A stretch of DNA of 32,870 bases from Tolypothrix campylonemoides VB511288 (GCA_000828075.3 JXCB02000003.1:13862-46731); one strand, 5' to 3'. Positions 1 through 7,960 are shown, counted from the stretch's first letter. The notes: generated by a model from the letters alone, not told the origin. A program made the numbers and translations.

Positions 1-1
1 A

Positions 2-283
2 ACCGTTAAGCATCGTTTTGGTTTGCACCGTTTTGGTCAAGGAACTTTGCTTGGAATGTATCGCTGGCTTATTCTTTCTCTAACTGCCTATCTTATCACT
101 CATTGGACTTATCTTCAGACTCAGTTACCATTACCACCTGATTGGGGTGAGGCTGCCCAAACTGCCCTTGAATCTATTTTTCCTCAATTCGCACTGTCTC
201 TTCTTTTACTTGATATTGAGCGATTGATTCCCCTTGCACGTAGTTCTGGTTTTGACATCCATATTTCCAGGTGCAAGATGTGA
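2..283 (+). CDS. DDE transposase, C-terminal part (continues upstream of window)
   Basis: The frame is open from base 2, before any start codon, so this is the 3' end of a longer gene. The readable protein has the KHRFGLHRFGQGTLLGMYRW stretch and a hydrophobic segment, and it ends RCKM. I recognise this as the C-terminus of cyanobacterial IS4-like DDE transposases, whose last residues are typically RCKI. The catalytic residues lie outside the window. The IS end appears to fall near base 280, because the next bases belong to the antisense alpha/beta hydrolase that the element interrupts. IS family assignment is from memory and uncertain; transposase identity is fairly sure. Confidence 0.7.
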   Translation, partial: TVKHRFGLHRFGQGTLLGMYRWLILSLTAYLITHWTYLQTQLPLPPDWGEAAQTALESIFPQFALSLLLLDIERLIPLARSSGFDIHISRCKM

Positions 284-609
284 GTAAGGCTCTCTCCATC
301 GTTGAGGACAAAGGCATCGAAGAAGATGAGCCGTCGAATGCGATCACCAATCGTTTCAGCAACTTTCGCAATGATTGTTCCGGCAAAACTATGACCTAAG
401 AGAACAATATCGGTTAAGTCTTTGCTCACAATGTAATCAACGATCAATTGCGTACATTGAGCATGGTTAACGTTTTTATCTACGCCTTTCCCATGACCCG
501 CGATCGTAGGAGCAAACGCCAGATGTCCTTTTGCTTCTATATGGTCAACGACTGCAATCCATGCAGAACCATCATGCCAGGAGCCATGAACTAAGACAAA
601 AATTGACAT
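184..609 (-). pseudogene. alpha/beta hydrolase truncated by an insertion sequence
   Basis: The N-terminal 110 residues (609 down to about 281) are a clear alpha/beta hydrolase: the oxyanion-hole stretch FVLVHGSWHDG at residues 4-14 and the nucleophile elbow GHSFAG near residue 72. After FFDAFVLNDGESLTHIL the frame runs into the transposase end and continues as unrelated residues to a stop at 184. The later acid and histidine of the triad are missing, so the product is unlikely to be active. The start is supported by AAGGA six bases upstream of the ATG. The upstream neighbour is repeat-rich spacer, so no operon is evident. Confidence 0.75.
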
Positions 610-610
610 A

Positions 611-923
611 GAATTCCTTTAGTTGCGATTTGAAAATCAAGCCCATTTGTTCTCTCTTGAACTAAACCACTATGCACTTTTAGTGCATAGGTTCCTGTGT
701 GGGCTGAAAGCCCAAGTGAACTCGTTCCTGCATGACGCACTGAGTCGTCAATCCGATCCATCTTCGTTCGATCGTCCTTCCCATCATTTCTCGTCTGGAT
801 GGCTTACTTCGTTGCGAGCAGAAAATGTGTAGCAGCTAAAGCCTTGCACTAAAGTGCATAGTTTCGACTAGCGTGCTGGGACAATGAATTAGCCTGCTGT
901 GAGTCCATCATCGACAATCAAAA
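611..923. other. gene-free spacer with short hairpins and a copy of an SDR-flank sequence
   Basis: No convincing gene is present. Three short inverted repeats are visible: CTATGCACT...AGTGCATAG at 670-690, GGGCT...AGCCC at 701-713 and TGCACT-AA-AGTGCA at 845-858. The ends of the spacer (about 632-655 and 897-923) resemble the spacer found twice between SDR genes at 14095-14160 and 14952-15017 (shared words TTGTTCTCTCTTGAA and ATCGACAATCAAAA). It looks like that spacer with about 240 bp of hairpin DNA inserted. Confidence 0.45.
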
Positions 924-1138
924 TTCAGTAGACCGAAAAGATTTCTAGAAGGCTTACCATCCGTTCATTTGACAAAGTGTATACAATCCGCCAGAATGCT
1001 CGTATCATCTGCTTTTTGAGCAATAGGGTTGTAGATCAGTTCTCCTGCTGAGGCAAGCGATCGCTCTGGTCAGTCTCAGAAACCTCGCCTGAAACCCTTA
1101 TTCTTTCGTCAACTTACAAAAGTTTTCGGTCTACTGAA
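924..1138. mobile_element. MITE-like element with 16-bp terminal inverted repeats
   Basis: TTCAGTAGACCGAAAA at 924-939 is matched perfectly in inverted orientation at 1123-1138. The 215-bp interior has no long reading frame and no recognisable transposase. Size, perfect terminal repeats and lack of coding fit a miniature inverted-repeat element moved in trans. No long target duplication is obvious; the flanks are A/T-rich. The parent element is unknown. Confidence 0.6.
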
Positions 1139-1209
1139 ATTAACTATCAATCAGAACCATAGCCCCGATATCATCGAAAGTGAAACTGTTCTCTAGCTTA
1201 AAGATTTAA

Positions 1210-1587
1210 CTAAGGTTTCGTACACGCATATTGCTGTTGGATAGCATTGTTTTTGTACACTTCTAGTGTTCCAGATTGCTGGCTATCTAATGTTCCATCC
1301 CAGACCCAGTATTGATAATCACCATTCTGAAACTTGTAAACTCGAACGCCTTCCGTTGCTTGGCTTGTTCCTCTTCCCAAACTCAAATTTCCATTGGAAC
1401 TGGTTGAGCGATAAAGGAGTTCTCCTGATTCTTTAGTTTTCCAGATATTGACGTTGTATCCGCCTTGGCATTGCAAATTGAGGAGCAAATTGGCTGTGGA
1501 ATCTGCTGATGCAGGCAGGGCGAAATGAGCGGTCATGCTAGTTGCCAAAGCCAGAAGAATTGTGGAACGAGTTAGGAATGCTTTCAT
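1210..1587 (-). CDS. small secreted protein of unknown function
   Basis: A 125-residue protein is predicted from the ATG at 1587, chosen over an upstream start because a typical signal peptide begins there (MKAF, hydrophobic core LLALATSMTA, then ALPASA-DS as a likely signal peptidase site near residue 26) and AGAGAGAA lies just upstream. The mature part has about 98 residues, is rich in Gly, Ser, Gln and aromatic residues, and carries two cysteines (LQCQGGYN and the C-terminal YACTKP) that could form a disulfide. I do not recognise the family. It stands alone between a MITE-like element and the methyltransferase chimera. Export is well supported; function is not. Confidence 0.7.
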   Translation of the reverse strand: MKAFLTRSTILLALATSMTAHFALPASADSTANLLLNLQCQGGYNVNIWKTKESGELLYRSTSSNGNLSLGRGTSQATEGVRVYKFQNGDYQYWVWDGTLDSQQSGTLEVYKNNAIQQQYACTKP

Positions 1588-1738
1588 GATGTTCTCTCTA
1601 AATATCTGATATTCGGGAAGTTGGATGGAGGCTTTGAGAGCGTTTAGTCGTAGGCTGTGCTGCGATAGATTCAGTTGCATAGATGTTTCTCCTGCATGGT
1701 TGACACGAGCTTAGGTTGTGCTCATGCCTCACGACGCA

Positions 1739-2509
1739 TCACACGAAGGGGTCTAGCCCGTTGTACGCAGTAAGTCCCCCATCGACTGGCAGATTGACCC
1801 CAGTGATGAAGCTGGCATTTTCGCTAGCAAGAAAGGCGATCGCACTAACAACTTTTAGTTCACTGGGTTCGCTTGGCATACCAAGCATGAATGAGAAAGG
1901 TCTGGAAAAACATACAGGTGTGTCAAATCCGCTCGATGCAATGATTGACTCAACGTCCTGGGTTGGTAGCACGGCGATCTGCTGCCCATATGCGCTGATT
2001 ATCTTTTCAATTTCCCCAGCAGGCACCTCAGCATATTGAAACATCCGCCGAGAAACGTCCAAAAGGCTCTTGTAAGCTGGGGTAGGCATATCCGAAGCTG
2101 CATCGGAACTCACCAAATATCCATTGGGTCGAAGTCGGGCACTGATTTGACGGAACAAGTTGCGCCGCTCTTCTCGCTGCATGATGAAGTGAGAAACCCA
2201 AATACAGGTTGCTGCATTGAACTCATCCGATGCGGGAAGGGAATCAAGATAGCCTTCGTGGAACGTGCAACGGGATGCGATCCCATACTCCTCGGCTTTC
2301 TGACGACAGATGTCTAGCATCGGTGCCGCAGGCTCTACCGCAGTGAACTGCCACTGGGGAAAATGTTGGGCGAGGTGAATTAATTCCCTGCCAGTTCCTA
2401 CACCGACGCAGAGAATTCGTGCATCGTCAGGAAGTTCAGACAGCACCATGCGGAGCCAACTTAGCGAATTGCTTGTCATGGTTAGAAGCGCGTTCTCGGT
2501 CAAAAACAA
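1739..2509 (-). CDS. SAM-dependent methyltransferase fused to the C-terminal tail of an SDR
   Basis: Residues 1 to about 205 are a class I methyltransferase: motif I VGVGTGRE at 35-42, acidic VEPAAPMLD at 58-66, then LRPNGYLVSSDAASD at 126-140. Relatives I remember end a few residues after SGFDTPV with a short helix. Here, from about residue 209 (base 1885), the protein becomes the last 48 residues of a short-chain dehydrogenase: GMPSEPSEL, AIAFLASENASFITGVNLPVDGG and a short tail. That part lacks the Rossmann motif and the Tyr-Lys pair, so it cannot be an active dehydrogenase. The fusion probably arose by deletion or recombination between two genes. The start is a TTG with AGGA upstream; an ATG at 2479 is the alternative and keeps motif I. 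Confidence 0.75.
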   Translation of the reverse strand: MFLTENALLTMTSNSLSWLRMVLSELPDDARILCVGVGTGRELIHLAQHFPQWQFTAVEPAAPMLDICRQKAEEYGIASRCTFHEGYLDSLPASDEFNAATCIWVSHFIMQREERRNLFRQISARLRPNGYLVSSDAASDMPTPAYKSLLDVSRRMFQYAEVPAGEIEKIISAYGQQIAVLPTQDVESIIASSGFDTPVCFSRPFSFMLGMPSEPSELKVVSAIAFLASENASFITGVNLPVDGGLTAYNGLDPFV

Positions 2510-2660
2510 TGGTTGATTCCTGATTCTTCATGAGGCAAAGAATGAGTTAATGGAATAGACAATCAAGCGTGCCTTTGCTTGCTGTTTGCGATTTACCTGT
2601 TTATAGCGATCGCTTGCCCATCATGTTGTTGTACATCTGGTGCTAGCACAAAAACAGAGT

Positions 2661-2731
2661 AGTAGGGTGGACGATGCCCACCATTTTGTAAAACTCTTCA
2701 CAGTAAAGTTTTGTGGTAGTGCTCACCCTAC
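2661..2731. repeat. 71-bp imperfect palindromic repeat
   Basis: AGTAGGGTGGACGATGCCCA at the left and TAGTGCTCACCCTACT at the right form a long imperfect palindrome around TTTTGTAAAACTCTTCAC. The right arm supplies the stop codon of the adjoining membrane-protein gene. Such GGGTG-bounded palindromes are common dispersed repeats in filamentous cyanobacteria (general knowledge). It could also act as a transcription terminator on either strand. Confidence 0.55.
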
Positions 2732-2943
2732 TGGCTTGCTGTCACCCCTGCCGAACAGACCGCTGCAAACAGACAGGTGATTTTCCAATTTTGAGCATTA
2801 CCGATCGTTCCCGCCATGCCTGCTAGGAGTGTGGCTAGGGCGCTGAGAATGATATTGCTTGTGATGTAGCGAGAGTTTGTACGTTTGAGTGTATCTCTCT
2901 GGTCTCGTGCTTTTTCAAGGCTGCTAGAGATTTGTGTTCTCAT
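2728..2943 (-). CDS. small membrane protein, probably truncated by a palindromic repeat
   Basis: A 71-residue protein with a charged N-terminus (SLEKARDQRDTLKR), then two hydrophobic segments (about residues 29-45 and 54-66). It resembles cyanobacterial small membrane proteins that continue past this point, but here the frame ends at a TAG contributed by the palindromic repeat, immediately after AGVTASQ. It is therefore probably a C-terminally truncated gene. No function can be given. Confidence 0.5.
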   Translation of the reverse strand: MRTQISSSLEKARDQRDTLKRTNSRYITSNIILSALATLLAGMAGTIGNAQNWKITCLFAAVCSAGVTASQ

Positions 2944-3292
2944 CGTATCCCTCTTTTGTCACTTTCCGAGAGGGCGATTGCTAGAAGCCTCATCAGGCAA
3001 TCAATACAAGCTATCCTATTAGAAAAAAATGGGTCTTGTATTTGTGATTAGAAAATAATCGTGCGATTGCCTTTCCCAGGTGCCCCTTGGGCAATCGCTT
3101 GCTATGCAAAAGCTCTAGAATTCAGCAATAGCAAATGTTTTCGGAGAGTGACAGAAGAAGGGTATTCAATTGTGTCTCTAGAGTAGTAGAGTAGTCATTC
3201 ATGAAGTTTTGCTCAATAGCTTGAAGTTTGCTCGAATAGTTGTGGTGCATCGCAACTATCATCAAGTTGCTAAAATGATTACTATGAATCCT
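2944..3292. other. gene-free spacer with one hairpin repeat
   Basis: No gene was found in this 349-bp stretch. It contains a small dispersed hairpin at 3063-3098 (arms GCGATTGCC and GGCAATCGC). A near copy of this hairpin lies at 9554-9588, inside the end of an NTF2-like gene. Confidence 0.5.
3063..3098. repeat. small dispersed hairpin repeat, copy 1
   Basis: The 36-bp unit has 9-bp inverted arms GCGATTGCC / GGCAATCGC and a loop ending TGCCCCTT. The copy at 9554-9588 shares the right half (TGCCCCTTGGGCAATCGC) exactly. Sequence-level repeat; no function known. Confidence 0.6.
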
Positions 3293-4258
3293 TTAGGGTT
3301 CACGCCAGCGGTAATCCACTGGCACCCAGGCATAACCTTGATCTGCTGCCCGAAGGTGTCCAACGCCGGGAAAGGGCAAATGTGCGCCTGCTACCAAAAT
3401 TCGGGATGCTTCCGCTCTCGCAAACTGTTTTTTGCGTTGTGCAGCAGCAGCATTGGCATCGACATCATAAGCAACTGTAATTTCTGGCTTGGGAAATTGC
3501 ACCGAAGCAAAGTGAACAATATCGCCCCAAAACTCGATGCTCTCGCCCTTGCTTGCCGCCACATAGCAGCTATGACCAGGAGTGTGTCCGGGTGTGGGAT
3601 GCGCGGTGATTCCCGGTAGAAGGGCTGTCTTGCCAGAAAACGATTTCACCTTGCCTGCATCTAAATAAGGTTTGACAGTTTTCGCGGCTTCGTCAAAGTA
3701 CTTTTCAGCAACGTTGAATCGCGTGGCATTCGCTCGATCGAGCCAGAAATCGACATCTGGCTTGCCGACATAGAGCGTGGCGGCAGGAAACACCCGTTTC
3801 CCCTGTTCGACCAGCCCCCCACTATGATCGGTATGAATATGAGTCAGGAGGATTGCATCAATCTCGTTAGGCGTGTAGCCTGCTGCCTTTAACGATGTTT
3901 GAAGCTTGCCGCCCAGTTTTGGACCAAAAAAGGTTCCGGCTCCCGTGTCCACGAGTACTTGTTGATCTCCAGTGTCGATCAAGAAAGCATTAATCGATGC
4001 CTCGACAGGATTAGCCAGAAAGCTTTTCTGAAGCAGGCGATCGGTTTCTGTTGGGTTCGTATTCGACAGCAGCGTATGTAAATCTTGGGGGAGTGTACCG
4101 TCGCTCAGGACTGTAATTGTGAAATCACCTAACTTGAATGGATAGACACCTGGCACTTGAGCGATCGCACTTTTGCTCAGTGATACCGCTGGAAAAATAC
4201 AAGAGGTCACAATCATTAGCACTGTGGTTGCAACCACTATCATCAGTCTAGAAAACAT
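3293..4258 (-). CDS. secreted metallo-beta-lactamase-fold hydrolase
   Basis: 321 residues. The zinc-binding signature HIHTDH is at 140-145 (H140, H142, D144, H145). It is followed by H225/H229 in TPGHTPGH, D246 in FWGDIVH and H293 in GAHLPFPG, a complete MBL-fold set. The N-terminus is a signal sequence; VTSC at 17-20 could be a lipobox, or cleavage may follow AIA at 31-33, so the protein should act outside the cytoplasm or be membrane-anchored. Relatives include lactonase-like and other hydrolases; the substrate cannot be read from sequence. AAAGGG nine bases upstream supports the ATG. A truncated hydrolase gene ends 12 bases upstream and may share its transcript. Confidence 0.85.
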   Translation of the reverse strand: MFSRLMIVVATTVLMIVTSCIFPAVSLSKSAIAQVPGVYPFKLGDFTITVLSDGTLPQDLHTLLSNTNPTETDRLLQKSFLANPVEASINAFLIDTGDQQVLVDTGAGTFFGPKLGGKLQTSLKAAGYTPNEIDAILLTHIHTDHSGGLVEQGKRVFPAATLYVGKPDVDFWLDRANATRFNVAEKYFDEAAKTVKPYLDAGKVKSFSGKTALLPGITAHPTPGHTPGHSCYVAASKGESIEFWGDIVHFASVQFPKPEITVAYDVDANAAAAQRKKQFARAEASRILVAGAHLPFPGVGHLRAADQGYAWVPVDYRWREP

Positions 4259-4270
4259 ATTAGAACCCTT

Positions 4271-4522
<252 letters not shown>

Positions 4523-4675
4523 TCAGATTCTTAGGACAGTTTGTCAGATTTTTATGGTGTTACTATGCGACTGATAAAATGGCTGCGATCGCCTTAGTTA
4601 CATCTGAATTCCACTGCCTACTATTTGGGCGTGCCGTTGTACAAATCGGCCTTCACACTACCAGCACTCGACTGT

Positions 4676-5063
4676 TCAGAACATCGTGTTATCGTTAGCC
4701 GACGCTTCCGGGATGGTCTGTAGCACGTCCCAATGCTCGACTATCTTGCCCTTATCATCCAGGCGAAAGATGTCGATGCCCGCCCAGTCGTTGTCGCTCG
4801 GCCATTGTTGGTAGCAATGCAAGACTACATAATCGCCTTCAGCGAAGACGCGCTTAAACTGGACGCACTTGCCCGGATATTGTTTCGCCATCCTCTCGAA
4901 ATATTCGATGAAAGCCTGCTTCCCGTCGGCCACCGCTTTCTTTGTGCTGGATGTACACGTCGCCGACATATTTCTCGATGGCTTCTGCGGGCTGACACTG
5001 ATTGAACATCAGGTCATAAAACGCCGTGACCGTCTGTTTGTTCTGCTCAAGTTTATCCGTCAT
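4676..5063 (-). pseudogene. NTF2/SnoaL-like protein with a frameshift
   Basis: Two overlapping frames give one protein. The first (from 5063) reads [20 protein letters not shown] to DVYIQH. The second continues [20 protein letters not shown] through [20 protein letters not shown] to ASANDNTMF. The switch is at the AAAGAAAG run near 4936-4945 (plus strand CTTTCTTT), where a one-base indel is enough. The whole product would be about 128 residues, normal for SnoaL-like NTF2-fold proteins. The second half is GC-richer than cyanobacterial neighbours. Its start lies about 30 bases after an attC-like site, as in integron cassettes. A sequencing error at the homopolymer-like run is possible. Confidence 0.7.
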
Positions 5064-5091
5064 TCGTTCTACACCTCACATTACCCAAAAC

Positions 5092-5172
5092 GCCCAACGG
5101 CTCAAATCAGCAGCGACAAACAAACTTGAACGCAGCGCTAGCAGCTTGAGACCGTTTGCTGCATTGTTAGGT
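5092..5172 (-). other. attC-like site between two small genes
   Basis: Read on the minus strand, the 81-bp segment starts ACCTAAC (matches RYYYAAC) and ends GTTGGGC (matches GTTRRRY), the two outer boxes of integron attC sites. Inner arms AACGGTCTCAA and TTTGAGCCGTT pair with one extra base, as expected of a folded attC. It lies just after the monooxygenase-like gene and about 30 bp before the NTF2-like gene, the position of an attC between cassettes. The spacing between the outer box and inner arm is unequal on the two sides, so the call is tentative. No integrase is in the window. Confidence 0.4.
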
Positions 5173-5196
5173 GGCTGCTCTGGACACAGCACCCAT

Positions 5197-5520
5197 TTAG
5201 ATTGACGTGAGGACGAGAACTGCTCGCGGAGCTGCGTAGAATGGTTCGCTGCGTTCCAGGTACCGTTGGTAAAAGGGCAGTTGCAGGATCTCGTTCAGGT
5301 ACTCGTTTCCGTTATGCCAGCGCTCGGACAGCACAAACATCCCAGGCTGATCGGCGACCTCACCGACCTCAAGTGAGATGCACGCTTCCAAACGGCGGGC
5401 TTGAGGCAGGATCTCCCGGAGTTCCATCAAGAACTCCTCGCGGTACTCAGGCTGAATCATGAGCGTGTTACTCATCATCAGTTCTTTGTCAGAGACTTGT
5501 GGCATCTTTTCCTGTGGCAT
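5197..5520 (-). CDS. antibiotic biosynthesis monooxygenase (ABM)-like protein
   Basis: 107 residues with the small alpha/beta ferredoxin-like pattern of the ABM family: IQPEYREEFLMELREILPQA, then ACISLEVGEV, FVLSERWHNGNEYLNEILQL, ending RAVLVLTSI. Members act as quinol or polyketide monooxygenases, heme-degrading enzymes or stress proteins; which applies is not evident. GGAG eight bases before the ATG supports the start; a second ATG within the first six codons is possible. The gene lies downstream of the SDR at 5611 on the same strand. Its first codons and upstream spacer are duplicated at 10195-10330, where only a remnant of the gene survives. Confidence 0.75.
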   Translation of the reverse strand: MPQEKMPQVSDKELMMSNTLMIQPEYREEFLMELREILPQARRLEACISLEVGEVADQPGMFVLSERWHNGNEYLNEILQLPFYQRYLERSEPFYAAPRAVLVLTSI

Positions 5521-6366
5521 ATGTGTTTCTCCTTCGACTCTGTTCGATGGGAAGTTTATAGATGGACTTTTACACGCGATCGCGTAGTGCTTTTTAACTA
5601 GGAAGTGATCTTAGATTTGTGTGAAGCCACCATCGACGAATAGCTCAATGCCGCTTACATAGCTGCTGTCATCTGAAGCCAGAAAAACAACGGCTTTGGC
5701 GATCTCGTCTGGCGTGCCGGCTCGTCCCAATGGGACATTTTTAGCTAGGTTCGCCACCAATTCTTTCAGTTGCTCTTCACTGAGTCCCCAGAGCAGATCG
5801 TAAGCGGGAGTCGGAATGAGACCAGGGCTGACCACATTCACTCGAATCTGGCGGTCTTTGAGGTCAACTATCCAGGTGCGGGCGAACGATCTCACGGCGG
5901 CTTTGGTGGCGCTATACACGCTGGAAGCTGGAATACCCTTGATGGAAGCAGTTGAGGCGTTCAGGATGATGGAAGCGCCCTCTGGCATCAGCGGCAGTGC
6001 CTTCTGCACAGTGAACAGTAGACCCTTGACATTGATGTTGAAGGTTTTGTCAAAGTGCTCCTCGGTGATTGATCCAAGCGGGATGAATTCACCACCGCCA
6101 GCATTAGCAAAGATTACATCCAAGTGACCTTGCTCTTGCTTGATCGCGGCGTAAAGCCGATCAAGATCTGCCAGATTGGAGACATCGCCCTGAATGCCAG
6201 TCACGTTCTTACCGATCTCGTCTACAGCCGCATCAAGTTCAGTCTGACGACGACCCGTGATAAAGACATGGGCACCTTCGGCGACAAAGCGCTTAGCAGT
6301 GGCAAGACCGATGCCGCTGGTGCCGCCCGTGACGAGTGCAACTTTTTCTGAGAGTTTTTGCGAAAT
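5472..6366. repeat. 895-bp dispersed duplication, copy 1 (pairs with 10195-11089)
   Basis: This segment and 10195-11089 align without gaps at a constant offset of 4723. They cover the first codons of the ABM-like gene, the spacer with a HIP1-like ACACGCGATCGCGTAG, and the whole SDR gene. Differences are scattered point changes. The aligned part starts at TCATCATCAG and stops at the SDR start codon region. Confidence 0.85.
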
Positions 6367-6369
6367 CAT
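5611..6369 (-). CDS. short-chain dehydrogenase/reductase (SDR), duplicated copy A
   Basis: 252 residues, the usual classical SDR length. Cofactor motif TGGTSGIG at 14-21, GRR at 39-41 (suggesting NADP), NAG at 89-91, catalytic S139, Y152 and K156, and the C-terminal FVDGG. It probably catalyses NAD(P)-dependent oxidation or reduction of a small alcohol or carbonyl; the substrate is unknown. GAGG shortly before the ATG supports the start. Its paralogue at 10334 is very similar and shares the downstream spacer. The ABM-like gene follows 90 bases downstream and may be co-transcribed. Confidence 0.9.
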   Translation of the reverse strand: MISQKLSEKVALVTGGTSGIGLATAKRFVAEGAHVFITGRRQTELDAAVDEIGKNVTGIQGDVSNLADLDRLYAAIKQEQGHLDVIFANAGGGEFIPLGSITEEHFDKTFNINVKGLLFTVQKALPLMPEGASIILNASTASIKGIPASSVYSATKAAVRSFARTWIVDLKDRQIRVNVVSPGLIPTPAYDLLWGLSEEQLKELVANLAKNVPLGRAGTPDEIAKAVVFLASDDSSYVSGIELFVDGGFTQI

Positions 6370-6529
6370 GATGTCCTCTGAATTTCTCTAAATAAGGTTT
6401 ATGGCGTTTACGACCTACTTGTGAATAAGGGGTGTGAGGGCTGCGCCTTCAGCCAGGGTTCCATCCCTACGACCCGTCAGACTCCAATTAGGATTGCTGT
6501 AGTGGTTGCAGAGCTGGATTACCTGTTGT

Positions 6530-6634
6530 TCAAGCGATATAGCTGCCATCAATTTTGAGACTTGCGCCCGTAACAAAAGCAGCTTCAGAACTGGCGAGAT
6601 AAAAAACCATGCTAGCCACCTCGTCACCCTGTCC
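6530..6634 (-). pseudogene. SDR C-terminal fragment A, joined to the alcohol dehydrogenase stop
   Basis: The minus-strand frame directly after the alcohol dehydrogenase stop reads GQGDEVASMVFYLASSEAAF then VTGASLKIDGSYIA and a stop, the typical last 35 residues of an SDR. No start, cofactor motif or active site is present. The 93 bases at 6546-6638 match 7716-7808 on the other side of the alcohol dehydrogenase at about 84%. The stretch down to 6415 shows no recognisable gene. Confidence 0.7.
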
Positions 6635-7636
6635 CTAGTGTTTCAACACAATTCGATATCGAGCTTTTCCTGCTTCAAGATGAGCGATTGCTTCATTCAC
6701 TTGACTAAAATCAAAAGTCTCTGTGACAGGTTCAATCCCATGACGAGCTGCAAAGTCAAGCATTTTTGCAGTTGTTGTCGGGCTACCAATAAGACTGCCC
6801 GATAAGGATTTTTGCCCAAGGATTATGGGGAACGCACCCATCTGAATCGCATTCGGTACGACTCCAACAAAATGTAGCCGTCCTTTGGGACGCAGCGCGT
6901 TGATGTATATTCCCCAATCTAGATCTGCATTCACAGTTGAGAGAATAAAGTCAAACGAGTTGGCGACATCCTCAATTGCTTTAGTATCGCGAGAGTTGAC
7001 GAAGTGAGTGGCTCCCAACTCACGGGCTTCAGACTCTTTATCAGGATTTGTCGAAAACGCAGTGACATCACATCCCCAAGCTTGTAGGAACCGTAATGCT
7101 ATATGTCCCAAACCGCCAATGCCAATTACACCGACTTTATCAGTTGGCTTCACGTCGAACTGAACAATTGGGTTAAACACGGTAATGCCACCACAGAACA
7201 GTGGTCCTACCTTAGCTGGATCAATTCCTTCTGGCAGAGGAGTGACCCACTCTTCATGTGCCCGTACCTTGTCAGCAAAGCCTCCATACCGACCGACGAT
7301 AGTTCGCTCTGCTGTTAGACACAAGTTGTGATCGCCTGACATACACCGCTCGCAATGCATACAGGAATGGGAAAACCAACCTAATCCGACTCGCTGACCG
7401 ATTTTAACGGTTGTCACACGATTGCCAACGGCTGCAATGGTTCCGACTACTTCATGACCAGGAATAAGGGGATACTGGCTAATGCCCCAGTCATTTTTTA
7501 GCATACTCAGATCGCTGTGGCAGACCCCACAGTACTCGACATTGATTTCTACTTCTTCATCTTTTAGCGCACCTGGATCATATTCAAATGGCTCCAGTAA
7601 TCCGCCTGCTGTTTTGGCTGCATAAGCGTGAATCAT
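6635..7636 (-). CDS. zinc-dependent NAD(P) alcohol dehydrogenase (cinnamyl-alcohol/YahK type)
   Basis: 333 residues. Catalytic zinc ligands C39 (CGVCHSD) and H61-E62 (PGHEVVG), with a further Cys in PLFCGGITV. The structural zinc set is C92, C95, C98 and C106 in SCMHCERCMSGDHNLC. The nucleotide-binding motif is GIGGLGH. This fits medium-chain dehydrogenases that reduce aldehydes with NADPH. The 3' end is abrupt: the TAG after VLKH is shared with an SDR remnant, though the length is close to normal. The gene is flanked by two related SDR tails, so it was probably inserted or brought in by recombination. It lies with other oxidoreductases on the same strand. Confidence 0.9.
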   Translation of the reverse strand: MIHAYAAKTAGGLLEPFEYDPGALKDEEVEINVEYCGVCHSDLSMLKNDWGISQYPLIPGHEVVGTIAAVGNRVTTVKIGQRVGLGWFSHSCMHCERCMSGDHNLCLTAERTIVGRYGGFADKVRAHEEWVTPLPEGIDPAKVGPLFCGGITVFNPIVQFDVKPTDKVGVIGIGGLGHIALRFLQAWGCDVTAFSTNPDKESEARELGATHFVNSRDTKAIEDVANSFDFILSTVNADLDWGIYINALRPKGRLHFVGVVPNAIQMGAFPIILGQKSLSGSLIGSPTTTAKMLDFAARHGIEPVTETFDFSQVNEAIAHLEAGKARYRIVLKH

Positions 7637-7672
7637 GCTTGTTCCCTTCCTGAGTGTATTTAGACTGGATTC

Positions 7673-7885
7673 TCACTCCAGTTGTGAGAAAACTTTCTTG
7701 GTAGCGGTAAAGCCGCCATCAATTTTGAGGCTCGCGTCCGTGACAAAAGCGGCTTCAGGACTGACGAGATAGGAAACCATGTCAGCTACTTCGTCACCCT
7801 ATCCATAGCGACCAAGGGCAATCATCTCGATCATGACTGCGGCAAGGTCTGCATCTGCGGGATTCATATCGGTGTCGATCGCTAC
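7673..7885 (-). pseudogene. SDR C-terminal fragment B with a nonsense codon
   Basis: Translation gives VAIDTDMNPADADLAAVM, then IALGRYG, a TAG in place of the usual Gln, then GDEVADMVSYLVSPEAAF and VTDASLKIDGGF, ending at TGA. This is the last 70 residues or so of an SDR. No N-terminal part adjoins it. Its 3' half is the partner of fragment A across the alcohol dehydrogenase. Confidence 0.7.
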
Positions 7886-7915
7886 TTGGTCGCAACGTTT
7901 CGTACTGCCGATCGA

Positions 7916-7960
7916 CTACTGCGCTACCAACCCACCACCACAAAGACTGCATCATTAGAT
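7916..7960 (-). pseudogene. SDR extreme C-terminal remnant C
   Basis: The frame reads GGGLVAQ and stop, like the VDGGYVAQ end of the intact SDR at 13323. The bases after the stop (GTAGTCGATCGGCAGTACGAAA on the minus strand, allowing two differences) also match the sequence after that gene. It is a small leftover of a second copy of the 13323 gene end. Low information content, so moderate confidence. Confidence 0.45.

Noticed and set aside
184-280. Treating the last 30 residues of the first hydrolase as its true C-terminus
   Set aside because: These bases belong to the end of the transposase gene on the other strand; similarity to hydrolases stops at the joint.
623-832. A 69-residue plus-strand frame in the hairpin-rich spacer
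   Set aside because: It covers inverted repeats, has no family resemblance and no good ribosome site.
1716-2317. Plus-strand frames opposite the methyltransferase chimera
   Set aside because: Antisense shadows with no motif and no ribosome site.
6415-6529. Possible gene downstream of SDR fragment A
   Set aside because: The frame (ending GAALTPLIHK) is short, has no start of its own and matches no family I know.
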